Under the pieces are notes generated by a model. That model did not search any database, was not told the DNA's origin, and saw only the letters and a program-made list of their open reading frames with translations. From contig NZ_CP009251.1 in NCBI RefSeq assembly GCF_001941345.1, positions 1 to 64,000 of the forward strand: DNA of 64,000 bases, given 5' to 3'. This stretch comes from Corynebacterium stationis. Lineage in GTDB: Bacteria; Actinomycetota; Actinomycetes; Mycobacteriales; Mycobacteriaceae. Position 1 is the stretch's first letter. Each line of letters starts with the position of its first letter. Position numbers and translations under genes: made by a program. Positions 12,459-22,329 of this stretch are shown piece after piece.

Positions 12459-12818
12459 ATGGCACGACGAAATGTTTCGCTGAAGCGAATCACACCGCTA
12501 TCGGCGTTTCGCGTCGGTTTGGCCATGTCACTAGTGGGTCTAGTGGCCTGGTTGATAGCAGTAGTGCTGCTGTACTTTGGCATGAGCCAGTTCGGGATTT
12601 GGGAGTCAATGAATTCTCTCATCTTCGATGTCGGTGGATCGCAGAAGATTACTTTCGGCATGGTCTTCGCCATCTGCGCGCTGATCGGCGTGGTGGTGGC
12701 CATTTTCAACACCATTTTGGCGCCGCTGTTGGCAGTTATCTACAACTCCATCGTCGATCTTTTCGGTGGGCTAGATCTTGGCCTGCAGGACGCTAACAAG
12801 TCCACGAAGTCCAAATAG
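12459..12818 (+). CDS. DUF3566 membrane protein downstream of gyrA
   Basis: A 119-residue protein with two predicted membrane helices (about residues 20-42: VGLAMSLVGLVAWLIAVVLL; and about 68-95: ITFGMVFAICALIGVVVAIF). The gene following gyrA in actinobacteria typically encodes DUF3566, whose role is unknown. A basic N terminus (MARRNVSLKRITPL) suggests a cytoplasmic N end. It is followed by a strong hairpin. Confidence 0.85.
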   Translation: MARRNVSLKRITPLSAFRVGLAMSLVGLVAWLIAVVLLYFGMSQFGIWESMNSLIFDVGGSQKITFGMVFAICALIGVVVAIFNTILAPLLAVIYNSIVDLFGGLDLGLQDANKSTKSK

Positions 12819-12839
12819 TTAAACCTGTTTAGACCTTGA

Positions 12840-12890
12840 AGCTCGAAGGCCCCACATCAGCATTTATGTGCGATGTGGGGCCTTCGAGCT
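12840..12890. terminator. Long perfect hairpin terminator after the gyrA operon
   Basis: A perfect 19-bp stem: AGCTCGAAGGCCCCACATC at 12840-12858 pairs with 12872-12890 around a 13-base loop. It ends the gyrA-DUF3566 transcript, though a long T run is lacking. Confidence 0.8.
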
Positions 12891-13027
12891 TGTCGATGTC
12901 TCCTTGCATCCAATCTTTGAGCAACCAGCGAAAACTGCAATCTTAAATCGAGGTTAAAAACCTTGTTTAAGCTGGCGATTTGTTCTTCTTCGAACCCGCT
13001 TGTATAGTTACTACTCGTTCCGCTTAA

Positions 13028-13101
13028 GGGCCTATAGCTCAGTCGGTTAGAGCGCATCGCTGATAACGATGAGGTCGCAAGTTCGATTCTTGCTAGGCCC
13101 A
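13028..13101 (+). tRNA. tRNA-Ile (anticodon GAT)
   Basis: A complete cloverleaf: acceptor GGGCCTA/TAGGCCC, D arm GCTC..GAGC, anticodon loop CTGATAA with GAT at 13062-13064, T arm with GTTCGATTC. CCA is encoded at 13102-13104. Confidence 0.97.
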
Positions 13102-13114
13102 CCAACGGAACGAT

Positions 13115-13187
13115 GGGGCATTAGCTCAATTGGTAGAGCACCTGCTTTGCAAGCAGGAGGTCAGGAGTTCGATTCTCCTATGCTCCA
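13115..13187 (+). tRNA. tRNA-Ala (anticodon TGC), copy 1
   Basis: A 73-base tRNA: acceptor GGGGCAT/ATGCTCC, anticodon stem CCTGC/GCAGG with loop TTTGCAA (TGC at 13148-13150), T loop TTCGATT. CCA is not encoded. The same sequence recurs at 22924-22996. Confidence 0.97.
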
Positions 13188-13193
13188 CAGTTT

Positions 13194-13226
13194 AAAGGCT
13201 TGGTAGATTTTCTACCAAGCCTTTCG
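13194..13226 (+). terminator. Terminator after tRNA-Ile/tRNA-Ala
   Basis: A perfect 14-bp stem AAAGGCTTGGTAGA (13194-13207) and TCTACCAAGCCTTT (13211-13224) follows the tRNA-Ala. The same stem follows tRNA-Ala copy 2. Confidence 0.85.
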
Positions 13227-13277
13227 TGGTTTCTGCGACCTTTTTAGGCTAACGCCAGTTTTTAACTGATCAGGGTC

Positions 13278-14240
13278 TTGAGGGAGATGCCCTCAGCTTT
13301 GTCTCCAGCTACGGGCTTAGACACACCACGAAATGATCTTTCGCAGGAACGAGCCGTTGATAGGCACCGCTATGAGCTTGTCGATGACAACACCATCCGC
13401 GTATTCTTTCCGCAGGTTCGAAGAGCTGTTTTGGAACTCGCGCGGTGGCGGAAGAAACCGATGAAGCCGTTGAAATCGCGGTTATTGAAGGAAGGTTCCA
13501 TGGCGCACCGGATGTGTGCACGCTCATCGCAAGGCAAGCATCAATTTTGGTGGAGACCTCGCAACCGGTCGAGGTTCGTGAGGTTATTCCTCTTGCCGAT
13601 CCGGAACTGAACTAAGAAGAAGACTGTAAAGTCATCTTCTTTAGTAGCGTCACAGTAATGCGAGATTTAACTGCCAGAGCTATAGCCGGGTGCCTAGTGG
13701 AAACTGACATTGATCCAAGCTTTGATCGACAGCTATGGGACGTTGAGTGGCTTCAGTCTTATTCGAAGTTGAGCTCGCCTTTAATCTGACGCTTGATTTC
13801 AAAGAATTTCGGAACACCCACGCCAGTACCGGTTCCAGCAAGAGCCTGGTGAGTGGATTCGGTTGAATACGCCAAGGCTGGGGAAGGAGGATAGATTCGC
13901 GCTTTCTTATGACTCCTACCGCAGCGCTGCTTATCTGGACGAGCCTAAGCTGGAATGTGTCCGAATCAGCATTTGGGCATGGAGATTGCAGTAATCGGTA
14001 CCGCGGCCGCGAGGTCTTGGAGCAGGGCTTAGCGGGGGCAGGAGGCATCGGGTACCTGTCGATTACTACCGTGCCGAGGTCTTGTAAGAAGAAGACCTGG
14101 TCGAAGGAAAAGTGCGATTCTTGATTGCGCGCTCGGCACAGTGGATGGAATTCGCATTGAATCCAGCTGCGGTGGAAGAACGTGAGGATGAATCGGTTGC
14201 CGCTGCCGAGCCAGCCAATCGCACGACTGCGGGACCGTAA
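13278..14240 (+). pseudogene. Decayed coding region (one or two degraded genes)
   Basis: Protein-like stretches appear in shifting frames over about 960 bases with no intact gene. Examples are RYELVDDNTIRVF (about 13370-13410), then in another frame APDVCTLIARQASILVETS to a stop near 13615, a 43-codon frame from ATG 13658, then RFALSYDSYRSAAYLDEP near 13890 and GKVRFLIARSAQWMEFALNP (about 14115-14175) to TAA 14240. These look like residues of real coding sequence broken by several frameshifts and stops. I cannot name the ancestral family. The clean tRNA terminator upstream and the intact phosphoesterase downstream delimit it. Confidence 0.45.
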
Positions 14241-14302
14241 CCCCTCCGCTTGCCGGAACTTACACGTTTGGTGCGAACCGCGCGCGGCGATAACCTCAAT
14301 TT

Positions 14303-15091
14303 ATGGCACGCACGTTGTGGGCAGTAAGCGATCTGCACGTTACCTTCGAGGAGAATCAGGCGGCTGTTGATAGGCTGGCTCCCCGCGATCCCGGTGATTG
14401 GTTGATCGTGGCTGGCGATGTCGCCGAACGCATCCCGCAGGTTGTGCAGGCGTTAAAACCGTTGACCAAGCGTTTCGCCAAGGTGATTTGGGTGCCGGGC
14501 AATCATGAGCTGTTTAACCGTTCGACAGAACGCATCCGCGGCAAGGCGCGCTACCGCGCCCTGGTGGGGGAGCTACGCGCGATTGGCGTGGTGACCCCGG
14601 AAGATCCGTACCCGGTATTCGGGAATGTAACCATCTGCCCGCTGTTTACGCTCTATGACTACAGTTTTCGCCCGCTGGGGCTGACAGCAAAGCAGGCAGT
14701 GGCGAGAGCAAAGATAAAGCTTGACGATGAGCTTGCGATCGCGCCTTACGTAGACATCGAAAAGTGGTGCGCCGAGCGGGTTGAATACTCCGAAGACCGA
14801 CTGAATACAGTGCGCGGGCAAACCATTTTGATCAACCACTGGCCGCTGGTGGTGGAACCGACGCATCGGTTGCGGGAGCCGGATATTGCTTTGTGGTGCG
14901 GGACCACGGCGACTAGGGATTGGGCGGTGAAATACCATGCGCAGTTGGCCATCCACGGTCACCTACACATTCCGGCGGAAACGCGCGTGGATGGAATAAG
15001 CCACATCGATGTTTCACTGGGTTATCCCTTTGAAAAGCATCCGCCGCATGCTCGTCGCCGCTGGCCACTGGAGGTTATGCGGGTGTCGTAG
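14303..15091 (+). CDS. Metallophosphoesterase
   Basis: A 262-residue calcineurin-like phosphoesterase with a complete dinuclear metal site: DLH at 10-12, GD at 38-39, GNHE at 66-69, then NHWP and HGHLH in the C-terminal half. It has no signal peptide and is probably cytoplasmic. Substrate is unknown; the fold serves phosphomonoesters, phosphodiesters and nucleotides. A Nudix gene follows 30 bases later on the same strand. Confidence 0.88.
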   Translation: MARTLWAVSDLHVTFEENQAAVDRLAPRDPGDWLIVAGDVAERIPQVVQALKPLTKRFAKVIWVPGNHELFNRSTERIRGKARYRALVGELRAIGVVTPEDPYPVFGNVTICPLFTLYDYSFRPLGLTAKQAVARAKIKLDDELAIAPYVDIEKWCAERVEYSEDRLNTVRGQTILINHWPLVVEPTHRLREPDIALWCGTTATRDWAVKYHAQLAIHGHLHIPAETRVDGISHIDVSLGYPFEKHPPHARRRWPLEVMRVS

Positions 15092-15121
15092 AAATTCCAG
15101 AAGGAGCGTAACCTCAAAGCC

Positions 15122-15529
15122 ATGATTGAGCCTCTGATTCATGTCAGCGCGGTTGTTTTTCGCGACGTAAATGACAAAGTTTTAACCGTGCGCAAGCGCG
15201 GGACGGAGAAATTCATGTTTCCAGGTGGCAAACCAGAGCTGGGGGAGAGCGCTTTGGACACAGCGATTCGCGAAGTTAAGGAAGAAATTGGTATCGGTTT
15301 AGAAGCTAAGCAGCTAACCCAGATAGGGGTCTTTGAGGCCCCCGCTGCCAATGAAGCAAAACACACAGTGGTTGCCACGGTGTTTACTTACGACGGCGAT
15401 ACAATTGAACCGCAAATGGCTGCTGAGATTGCGGAACTATCCTGGGTATCGCCGGATCAGCCTGATGTTGTGCTTGCGCCTTTGCTCGCTGATTTTGTCT
15501 TTCCCGCCATTAATTCCAAGGTGTCTTGA
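15122..15529 (+). CDS. Nudix hydrolase
   Basis: A 135-residue Nudix protein with a perfect Nudix box from Gly36: G-x5-E42-x7-R50-E51-x3-E55-x-G57. It hydrolyses a nucleoside-diphosphate-linked compound, and the small size and FPGGK start resemble MutT-type house-cleaning enzymes. An AGAAGGAG ribosome-binding site lies somewhat far (about 15 bases) from the ATG. It may share a transcript with the phosphoesterase. Confidence 0.88.
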   Translation: MIEPLIHVSAVVFRDVNDKVLTVRKRGTEKFMFPGGKPELGESALDTAIREVKEEIGIGLEAKQLTQIGVFEAPAANEAKHTVVATVFTYDGDTIEPQMAAEIAELSWVSPDQPDVVLAPLLADFVFPAINSKVS

Positions 15530-15687
15530 CGGCACTCTTATCTCCGAACACGCGAAGCCTAGTGTCTCCACAAAGGGGTTGGAGAGCTAGTGGTAGTTTT
15601 TCTATCAAATAGTAGGTACGTGCGAGAGCGCGCAGTGACGCTCTACCATTTAAGCTCCTACTTTCCCATTAGCAAGACAGGTAGATT

Positions 15688-17118
15688 ATGGCATCTTATG
15701 ATCCCGGGCATTCACAGGTTAAAAATACAGGAGTAGAACTCGACTCTCACGTGGAGTCAGACCATCTCCAACGCGGTCTTAGCAACCGACATATCCAGTT
15801 GATTGCCATTGGCGGTGCTATCGGCACCGGACTATTTATGGGATCGGGCAAAACCATCTCCCTTGCTGGTCCTTCCGTAATCTTGGTGTATGGCATCATC
15901 GGTTTTATGCTCTTCTTCGTCATGCGGGCGATGGGTGAGCTTTTGCTCTCGAACCTCAACTACAAGTCATTGCGTGATGCCGTCTCGGACATCCTCGGGC
16001 CTACCGCTGGTTTCGTATGCGGCTGGACCTACTGGTTCTGCTGGATTGTCACAGGTATGGCTGATGTCGTGGCTATTACCGGCTACACCCAATACTGGTG
16101 GCCAGGTATCGCGCTGTGGATACCTGGAGCATTGACGATTTTATTACTGCTCGGGTTAAATCTCGTGGCAGTCCGCCTCTTTGGTGAGTTGGAATTTTGG
16201 TTCGCAATCATCAAGCTGGTGGCTATTACCGCGCTCATCCTCGTCGGCGCGGTGATGGTTATTTCGCGCTTCCAGTCCCCAGATGGGGATATCGCCGCGG
16301 TTTCAAATCTGATCGACCATGGCGGCTTCTTCCCGAACGGAATCACGGGCTTCCTCGCCGGATTCCAGATTGCTATCTTCGCCTTCGTCGGCGTGGAGCT
16401 CGCCGGTACCGCTGCCGCAGAAACCAAAGACCCAGAAAAGAATCTTCCTCGCGCGATTAACTCGATTCCTATTCGTATCGTCGTGTTCTACATCCTGGCT
16501 CTTGCGGTCATCATGATGGTTACCCCATGGGACAAGGTCCACAGTGACTCCAGCCCATTTGTGCAGATGTTTGCCCTGGCTGGATTGCCGGCGGCAGCAG
16601 CCATCATTAACTTCGTGGTGCTTACCTCTGCCGCATCGTCGGCGAACAGTGGTATTTTCTCCACCTCACGCATGCTCTTTGGTCTGGCGCGCGAAGGCCA
16701 AGCACCTAAGCGTTGGGGCATCTTGTCCCGTAACCAAGTTCCAGCCCGCGGCCTGCTGTTCTCAGTAGCGTGCCTGGTCCCGAGCCTGGCAATCTTGTAC
16801 GCCGGCGCCAGCGTCATTGACGCCTTTACGCTGATTACCACCGTGTCTTCTGTGCTGTTCATGGTGGTGTGGAGCCTGATCCTCGCAGCGTACCTTGTCT
16901 TCCGCCGCAAGTTCCCAGAACGCCATGCAGCATCCAACTTCAAGGTCCCAGGTGGGGCGTTTATGTGCTGGGTTGTTCTCGCTTTCTTCGCGTTTATGGT
17001 CGTTGTACTGACCTTTGAAAATGACACTCGGTCCGCTTTGATGGTCACCCCAATCTGGTTCGTGATCCTCTTGGCCGGCTGGTTCATCTCCGGCGGAGTC
17101 AAGCGCGCTAGGAGGTGA
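15688..17118 (+). CDS. cycA: D-serine/D-alanine/glycine transporter (APC family)
   Basis: A 476-residue amino-acid/proton symporter with about twelve membrane helices. The first helix motif HIQLIAIGGAIGTGLFMGSG, the GWTYWFCWIVTGMADVVAIT segment, FVGVELAGTAAAETKDPEK and NFVVLTSAASSANSGIFSTS match E. coli CycA closely from memory, more than GabP or AroP. It imports D-Ala, D-Ser and Gly. It stands alone, converging on panC. Confidence 0.88.
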   Translation: MASYDPGHSQVKNTGVELDSHVESDHLQRGLSNRHIQLIAIGGAIGTGLFMGSGKTISLAGPSVILVYGIIGFMLFFVMRAMGELLLSNLNYKSLRDAVSDILGPTAGFVCGWTYWFCWIVTGMADVVAITGYTQYWWPGIALWIPGALTILLLLGLNLVAVRLFGELEFWFAIIKLVAITALILVGAVMVISRFQSPDGDIAAVSNLIDHGGFFPNGITGFLAGFQIAIFAFVGVELAGTAAAETKDPEKNLPRAINSIPIRIVVFYILALAVIMMVTPWDKVHSDSSPFVQMFALAGLPAAAAIINFVVLTSAASSANSGIFSTSRMLFGLAREGQAPKRWGILSRNQVPARGLLFSVACLVPSLAILYAGASVIDAFTLITTVSSVLFMVVWSLILAAYLVFRRKFPERHAASNFKVPGGAFMCWVVLAFFAFMVVVLTFENDTRSALMVTPIWFVILLAGWFISGGVKRARR

Positions 17119-17177
17119 GCGCAACAAAGCCCCGCCACAGAAAAACGCGAGGACTTCGTGCATTAAGACGAAATATA

Positions 17178-18032
17178 TTAGATGTCCATGTTGTCTATCA
17201 GACGGGTGTCACCGACGGAGATAGCGCCCAGTGCTAGAGCAGGAGCGGTTGGAGGCCACGCAATCGGTTTGAGCGTCTTAGGGCTGACAACTTCGAGATA
17301 GTCCAGCTCCACGCCAGGGGAGTTGGAAAGCTCGGCGCGAGCTTGCTCGAGATCTATGCGGCGTTCGCGCAGTGCGGTGAGTGCTGTGGGTAAAGCCAAG
17401 GCATTTTGCCGATCAGCGGCGCTGAGGTGCTGGTTGCGGCTGGATTCGGCAAGGCCATCCGCGCCACGAATAATGGGCACCGCGCGGATATCAACGCGCA
17501 GGTCCAGATCGTTGACCATGCGCCTAATGACTGCCAGTTGCTGGGCGTCCTTTTGCCCGAAGTAGGCGCGGTGCGGCCGGACGAGGCTAAACAGCTTTGC
17601 CACCACGGTGGCGACCCCATCAAAGTGCCCGGGGCGGCTGGCGCCTTCCAGCTGTGCACCCATCTCGCCCGTGCGTACCCATATTTCCGGTGTGCCCTGT
17701 GTATACATCTCCTCTACATCGGGTGCGAAGATGATGTCCACGCCGGCAGATTCCAAAAGCTTCGCATCGGCCTCGAGTGTCCGAGGGTAGTTGCGGTAAT
17801 CATCGCAGTCTCCAAGGTCGGCAAATTGCAGCGGATTTACAAAAATACTCGCCACAACCACGTCATCATCCGATGTATTTTTCGAGTCCCTATTGGCTAG
17901 GTCGGTGCGTGCAGCACTGACCAGGCTTAGGTGGCCTTCGTGCAGTGCGCCCATCGTGGGCACCAAAGCGATGTTTTCGTGGACTGAAGAGAGGGCATCG
18001 ATAAGCTCTGCTTTGGTCTTAATCAGTCTCAT
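17178..18032 (-). CDS. panC: Pantothenate synthetase
   Basis: PanC joins pantoate and beta-alanine using ATP to make pantothenate, the last step of vitamin B5 synthesis. The 284 residues include [14 protein letters not shown] (the HxGH-like nucleotidyl-transferase motif), [14 protein letters not shown], the [15 protein letters not shown] segment and SSRNQHLS. The ATG overlaps the proper stop of panB (ATGA), so the two were built as one translationally coupled operon. Confidence 0.95.
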   Translation of the reverse strand: MRLIKTKAELIDALSSVHENIALVPTMGALHEGHLSLVSAARTDLANRDSKNTSDDDVVVASIFVNPLQFADLGDCDDYRNYPRTLEADAKLLESAGVDIIFAPDVEEMYTQGTPEIWVRTGEMGAQLEGASRPGHFDGVATVVAKLFSLVRPHRAYFGQKDAQQLAVIRRMVNDLDLRVDIRAVPIIRGADGLAESSRNQHLSAADRQNALALPTALTALRERRIDLEQARAELSNSPGVELDYLEVVSPKTLKPIAWPPTAPALALGAISVGDTRLIDNMDI

Positions 18033-18840
18033 TCGTAGGATTCCTCCGCTGCGGGGAAGCTGCGGGCGGAAACGTCGTCGGCGTAGGTGCGGGCGGCATC
18101 GAGAAGTGATGTGCCTAAATCGGCATACTTGCGTACGAAACGGGCCGTCTTGCCGCGGTTAAGGCCGAAAGCATCCTGCCAGACCAGAATCTGGCCATCG
18201 GTGTCGGGACCTGCGCCAATTCCGATCGTGGCGATGGAAATTTCGCGGGTACCTCCGCTGCGATCTGGGCTGGTACCATCTCCAGCACGACGGCGAAAGC
18301 ACCAGCGGCCTCCACGGCGCGGGCATCGCGGGTGAGCTTATCCGCACCCGAACCGCGGCCTTGAATAACCGGGCCGCCCAGAGCGTGCTCGGATTGTGGG
18401 GTGAACCCGATGTGGCCGCAGACGGGAACGCCGGCATCGACAATCGCGCGAATGGTGTCAGCGCGCTCCACGCCTCCTTCGATCTTGACCGCGTGCGCAC
18501 CGGTTTCTTTCATGATCTGCACCGACGTTGCCACAGCCTGCTGCGGGGAAGCCTCGTAGCTGCCAAAGGGCAGGTCAACGACCACTAGAGCGCGCCGGGC
18601 TGCAAGGGTAACCGCCTTGGCCAGGACAATCATTTCATCCACGGTGATGGACAAAGTGGTGTCACGACCTAAGACCACGTTGGCGGCGGAGTCGCCGACG
18701 AGCAGCATATCGATGCCTGCCTCATCAAAAATGCTTGCTGACAAAGCATCGTAGCTGGTCAGCGCAGAGATCGGGGTGCTGGCGGCTTTTGCTTTAAAAA
18801 AGTGGCGGGTGCGTACCCGCTTTGCAGAAATTCCTGACAT
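18029..18840 (-). pseudogene. panB: 3-methyl-2-oxobutanoate hydroxymethyltransferase, frameshifted
   Basis: PanB makes ketopantoate, the first committed step to pantothenate. From ATG 18840 the frame reads a normal PanB ([78 protein letters not shown]). At about 18248-18253 it leaves frame and runs to a false stop at 18115. Shifting by one base restores the family C terminus ([20 protein letters not shown], then [19 protein letters not shown]) to a TGA at 18029 overlapping the panC start. The defect is a single missing base, either real loss of function or a sequencing error. TTG at 18846 is an alternative start. Confidence 0.88.
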
Positions 18841-19134
18841 GGCCAAAGTATAACTGCGCTAGAAGGGGTTAGTTTCCAATATAGGGGGAGGAATTTGGGG
18901 GTATATCGCGCCAAGTTGGCGAAGTAGCAGCATGGGCGATGTGTCGGCTAGCGCAACTGCACTCCCAGCAGATTTATAGGCCTAAGTCCGCGGCGTTCGA
19001 TTGCTGCAAAGTGTGTGAAATGTTCTTCGCAATCCCTGCTATCTTTTTGGCCAAAGTGTAGATACTGTGACGCAATCTCTAATACACTGTGATTTTGGTT
19101 AAACTCCCATGACTGACGAGAATGGAGTCTCACT
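18841..19134. other. Divergent gap between panB and sucC
   Basis: About 290 bases with no convincing gene. The sucC GTG at 19135 has a GGAG ribosome-binding site at 19124-19127. No clear operator is visible. Confidence 0.5.
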
Positions 19135-20328
19135 GTGGACCTTTACGAGTACCAAGCTCGTGACTTGTTTGAAAAGCATGACGTACCTGTACTTCGTGGC
19201 ATCACCGCTACCTCGCCTACGCAGGCAGAAGAGGCAGCACAGAAGCTGGGCGCAGGCGTCGTGGTCGTAAAAGCCCAAGTGAAAGTAGGTGGACGGGGTA
19301 AGGCCGGTGGCGTGAAATTAGCCAAGAGTCCGTCCGAAGCAGCAGAAGCTGCTGATGCGATCCTGGGCTTGAAGATCAAGGGTCACACAGTTCGTCGCGT
19401 GATGGTTGCCGAGGGTGCAGACATCGCGGAAGAGTACTATTTTTCCATTCTCTTAGACCGCACCAAGCGCCGCTACCTGGTGATGTTGTCCAAGGAAGGC
19501 GGCGTGGAAATTGAAACCCTCGCCGTGGAACGTCCAGAAGCACTGGTGCGCCGCAGCTTCTCCCCGCTGGATGGCATGACTACCACCTTGGCGCGTGACA
19601 TTGCGACCGAAGCAGGTTTTAGCGAAGCAGAAACCGTCAGTCTGATTCCCGTCTTCAAGAAGCTTTATGACACCTACGTGGAAGAAGACGCAACCTTGGT
19701 AGAGGTCAATCCGTTGGTCAAGACCAGTTCAGGGGACATGGTCGCGCTTGACGGCAAGGTGTCTTTGGATGAAAACGCTGCCTTCCGCCACCCAGACCAT
19801 GCCGAACTGCAAGACCACAGTGCGCAGGACCCTCTAGAGCTGAAGGCTCAGAAGATGGGTCTAAACTACGTCAAGCTTGACGGCTCCGTCGGTGTTATCG
19901 GCAATGGTGCAGGTCTTGTGATGTCCACGCTGGATGTTGTTGCTTATGCCGGTGAGGGTCTTGCGAGTCAGCCCAAGCCAGCAAACTTCCTCGACATCGG
20001 GGGCGGTGCAAATGCGGAAGTCATGGCCGATGGTCTTGAGGTGATCTTGGGCGACGCGCAGGTCAAGTCCGTCTTTGTCAACGTCTTCGGCGGCATCACC
20101 GCCTGCGATGAGGTTGCTAAGGGCATCGTTCAGGCATTCCGCATCCTGGAATCCGAAGGTATTGAGCCGAAGCCACTGGTTGTGCGCCTTGACGGCAACA
20201 ATGCTGAACTGGGCCGTTCTATTTTGGAAGAGGCCAACCTGCCGAAGCTTCAGCAGGTTGGGACCATGGACGAAGCCGCCCGCACCGCAGCTGAACTTGC
20301 TGATTCCGCCATAACCGTCAACGCCTAA
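19135..20328 (+). CDS. sucC: Succinyl-CoA synthetase beta subunit
   Basis: SucC with SucD interconverts succinyl-CoA and succinate with nucleotide-triphosphate formation in the TCA cycle. The 397 residues start [19 protein letters not shown] and contain the ATP-grasp domain ([19 protein letters not shown]) and the C-terminal ligase domain with [12 protein letters not shown] and [16 protein letters not shown]. Start is GTG. sucD follows after 24 bases with its own AAAGGACG ribosome-binding site. Confidence 0.97.
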   Translation: MDLYEYQARDLFEKHDVPVLRGITATSPTQAEEAAQKLGAGVVVVKAQVKVGGRGKAGGVKLAKSPSEAAEAADAILGLKIKGHTVRRVMVAEGADIAEEYYFSILLDRTKRRYLVMLSKEGGVEIETLAVERPEALVRRSFSPLDGMTTTLARDIATEAGFSEAETVSLIPVFKKLYDTYVEEDATLVEVNPLVKTSSGDMVALDGKVSLDENAAFRHPDHAELQDHSAQDPLELKAQKMGLNYVKLDGSVGVIGNGAGLVMSTLDVVAYAGEGLASQPKPANFLDIGGGANAEVMADGLEVILGDAQVKSVFVNVFGGITACDEVAKGIVQAFRILESEGIEPKPLVVRLDGNNAELGRSILEEANLPKLQQVGTMDEAARTAAELADSAITVNA

Positions 20329-20352
20329 AGACTTAAAGGACGACAATTTCTC

Positions 20353-21261
20353 ATGGCTATTTTTCTCGACTCTGATTCCAAGATTATCGTTCAGGGCATG
20401 ACCGGTTCCGAGGGCATGAAGCACACCCAGCGCATGCTCGGTTCAGGTTCCAATATTGTTGGCGGCGTTAACCCCAAAAAGGCGGGGGAGACCATATCTT
20501 TTGAAACCCGTGAAAATATCCCGGTCTTCGGTACTGTGCGCGAAGCAATTCAGGCAACTGGCGCCAACGTCACCGTCATCTTTGTTCCTGCCAAGTTCAC
20601 CAAGTCTGCTGTGGAAGAGGCTATCTACGCCCACATTCCACTTGCTGTTGTAATTACGGAAGGTGTTCCAGTGAAGGACACCGCCGAATTCTTTGCGCTG
20701 GCTAAGGAGTCCAACACCCGCATCATTGGCCCGAACTGCCCAGGGCTTATCACTCCAGGTCAGTCTAATGCGGGAATTATCCCGGCGGAGACTGCGCCAG
20801 AGCCAGGTTCCATCGGCCTGGTATCCAAATCCGGCACGTTGACCTATCAAATGATGTACGAGCTGTCTGACATCGGATTTTCCACCTGCGTTGGTATCGG
20901 CGGTGATCCAATCATTGGTACCACTCACATTGCTGCGATTGAACAATTCCAGCGGGATCCTGACACCAAGGCAATCATGATGATTGGCGAGATCGGCGGC
21001 GATGCTGAGGAGTACGCAGCCAACTACATCGCGGAGTATGTGACCAAGCCAGTCGTTGCGTACATCGCCGGATTTACCGCGCCAGAAGGAAAGACCATGG
21101 GCCATGCTGGCGCTATCGTCTCCGGCTCCTCCGGAACCGCGGAAGGTAAGAAGCGTGCACTCGAGGCCGCTGGCGTGCGTGTTGGGAAAACTCCATCGCA
21201 AGCTGCGCAATTGATGCGTGAGGCACTTGCGGCGGCAGAAGCAAAGCCGGCACGCGTATAG
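20353..21261 (+). CDS. sucD: Succinyl-CoA synthetase alpha subunit
   Basis: The 302-residue alpha subunit has the CoA-binding Rossmann domain ([19 protein letters not shown]) and the ligase domain with [11 protein letters not shown] and the phospho-histidine loop [17 protein letters not shown], where His is phosphorylated in catalysis. It forms an operon with sucC and ends at a terminator hairpin. Confidence 0.97.
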   Translation: MAIFLDSDSKIIVQGMTGSEGMKHTQRMLGSGSNIVGGVNPKKAGETISFETRENIPVFGTVREAIQATGANVTVIFVPAKFTKSAVEEAIYAHIPLAVVITEGVPVKDTAEFFALAKESNTRIIGPNCPGLITPGQSNAGIIPAETAPEPGSIGLVSKSGTLTYQMMYELSDIGFSTCVGIGGDPIIGTTHIAAIEQFQRDPDTKAIMMIGEIGGDAEEYAANYIAEYVTKPVVAYIAGFTAPEGKTMGHAGAIVSGSSGTAEGKKRALEAAGVRVGKTPSQAAQLMREALAAAEAKPARV

Positions 21262-21282
21262 ACGCACACGCTTTACGATGTC

Positions 21283-21330
21283 GAAGGGTGGATGCCGATC
21301 AAGAAAGACCGGTACCCACCCTTTGTTCTT
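21283..21330 (+). terminator. Terminator after sucCD
   Basis: AAGGGTGG at 21284-21291 pairs with CCACCCTT at 21316-21323, followed by a T-rich run (TGTTCTTTTATTC). It may serve both convergent transcripts. Confidence 0.7.
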
Positions 21331-21336
21331 TTATTC

Positions 21337-22206
21337 TTAGTAGACCTCGATAGAGCGAATGTGGTTGCCCAATCCCACGCGGTTAAAGACGGTGCGCGCG
21401 GTGGTGGGGTCATTAGCTGCACCCATGGTTAATAGCAGTGGTACGAAGTGGTCTGCAGTCGGGTGCGCGATACGCGCGCCCGGGCCCTTGTTAAGGTAAT
21501 CGCGCAGTGAGTCGACATCGCCACGCGCGATAGTTTCACCTGCCCAGTCATCAAAGGCCTGCACGTGCGGTTGTAGCGAAGGATCGCGCATCACCGCGAA
21601 GCTGTGAGTCATATAGCCAGAGCCAATGACCAGGATGCCTTCTTCACGCAGGCTGCGCAGCTTATTGCCCAGCTCCTGTAGGTCGGATGGGTTCATTGAG
21701 GGCATGGATACTTGGATTACTGGCACGTCACCGGCAGGGTACATCGCCATCATTGGGATGAATGCGCCGTGGTCTAGGCCGCGGTCGGTGAATTGGTGAA
21801 CAGGGGAGTAGCCCAACAGTCCGGCTACACGCTTGGCCAACTCGGTGGCATCGGGAGTTTCATATTTCAAGGTGTAGTAGCGCGGGTGGAAGCCACCAAA
21901 GTCGTAGTACAACGGGGTGCCGGCTTCCGATGCAGAAATTGCTACCGGAGCATTTTCCCAGTGTGCTGAAATGATGACGACAGCGTGGGGCTTTGGCAAA
22001 GACTGTGACCATTTGTAGAGGTATCCCAACCATTCGGCATCATCCAAGGTGGGTGGTGCGCCGTGGCTGACGAAAAGTGCCGGCAACGGTCCATCGCTGG
22101 GCTCCCAATGTCGATGCTCATGCGCACGAGGGATGGCAAAAGCGCGCAGGTCATCCAACGCACCAGCGGGACGGACTTGAGTACGAGGATCGGGAAGGAC
22201 GGACAT
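21337..22206 (-). CDS. LigB/DODA-type extradiol dioxygenase
   Basis: A 289-residue class III extradiol-ring dioxygenase of the 4,5-DOPA dioxygenase (YgiD-like) group. Metal-site signatures are FVSHGAPP, IISAHWEN, the DRGLDHGAFIP segment with conserved His, and AHPTADHFVPLL near the C end. Such enzymes cleave catechol-type rings; some YgiD-like members have other physiological substrates. ATG at 22206 is chosen because AGGAGA lies just upstream. The gene is divergent from a MarR regulator with a shared operator-like palindrome. Confidence 0.85.
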   Translation of the reverse strand: MSVLPDPRTQVRPAGALDDLRAFAIPRAHEHRHWEPSDGPLPALFVSHGAPPTLDDAEWLGYLYKWSQSLPKPHAVVIISAHWENAPVAISASEAGTPLYYDFGGFHPRYYTLKYETPDATELAKRVAGLLGYSPVHQFTDRGLDHGAFIPMMAMYPAGDVPVIQVSMPSMNPSDLQELGNKLRSLREEGILVIGSGYMTHSFAVMRDPSLQPHVQAFDDWAGETIARGDVDSLRDYLNKGPGARIAHPTADHFVPLLLTMGAANDPTTARTVFNRVGLGNHIRSIEVY

Positions 22207-22252
22207 TATCTCTCCTAGCAATTACTTAAAGGTTTAACCAAAATTTAGCATG

Positions 22253-22276
22253 TATCGCTTTAGATGTAAAGCGATA
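22253..22276. promoter_or_regulatory. Perfect palindrome in the dioxygenase/MarR intergenic region
   Basis: TATCGCTTTA (22253-22262), spacer GATG, TAAAGCGATA (22267-22276) form a perfect 10-bp inverted repeat. A half-site TAAAGCG recurs at 22305-22311, overlapping the -35 of the MarR promoter. This is the expected layout for a MarR repressor controlling itself and the divergent gene. Confidence 0.75.
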
Positions 22277-22301
22277 TTTAACAACTACCTGCAAATCTGG
22301 A

Positions 22302-22329
22302 TTGTAAAGCGGCCTTTTTCTGCTAAACT
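22302..22329 (+). promoter_or_regulatory. Promoter of the MarR-type gene
   Basis: -35 TTGTAA (22302-22307), 16-base spacer, -10 TAAACT (22324-22329). Transcription would start at the ATG at 22337, giving a leaderless mRNA. Confidence 0.65.

Noticed and set aside
12857..13105. 82-residue minus-strand open frame beginning MVGLARIELATSSLSAMRSN
   Set aside because: It is the antisense of tRNA-Ile and the neighbouring hairpin; this string is a well-known false protein over tRNA genes.
20443..21267. 274-residue minus-strand open frame over sucD
   Set aside because: Antisense of a certain gene; no recognisable domain.
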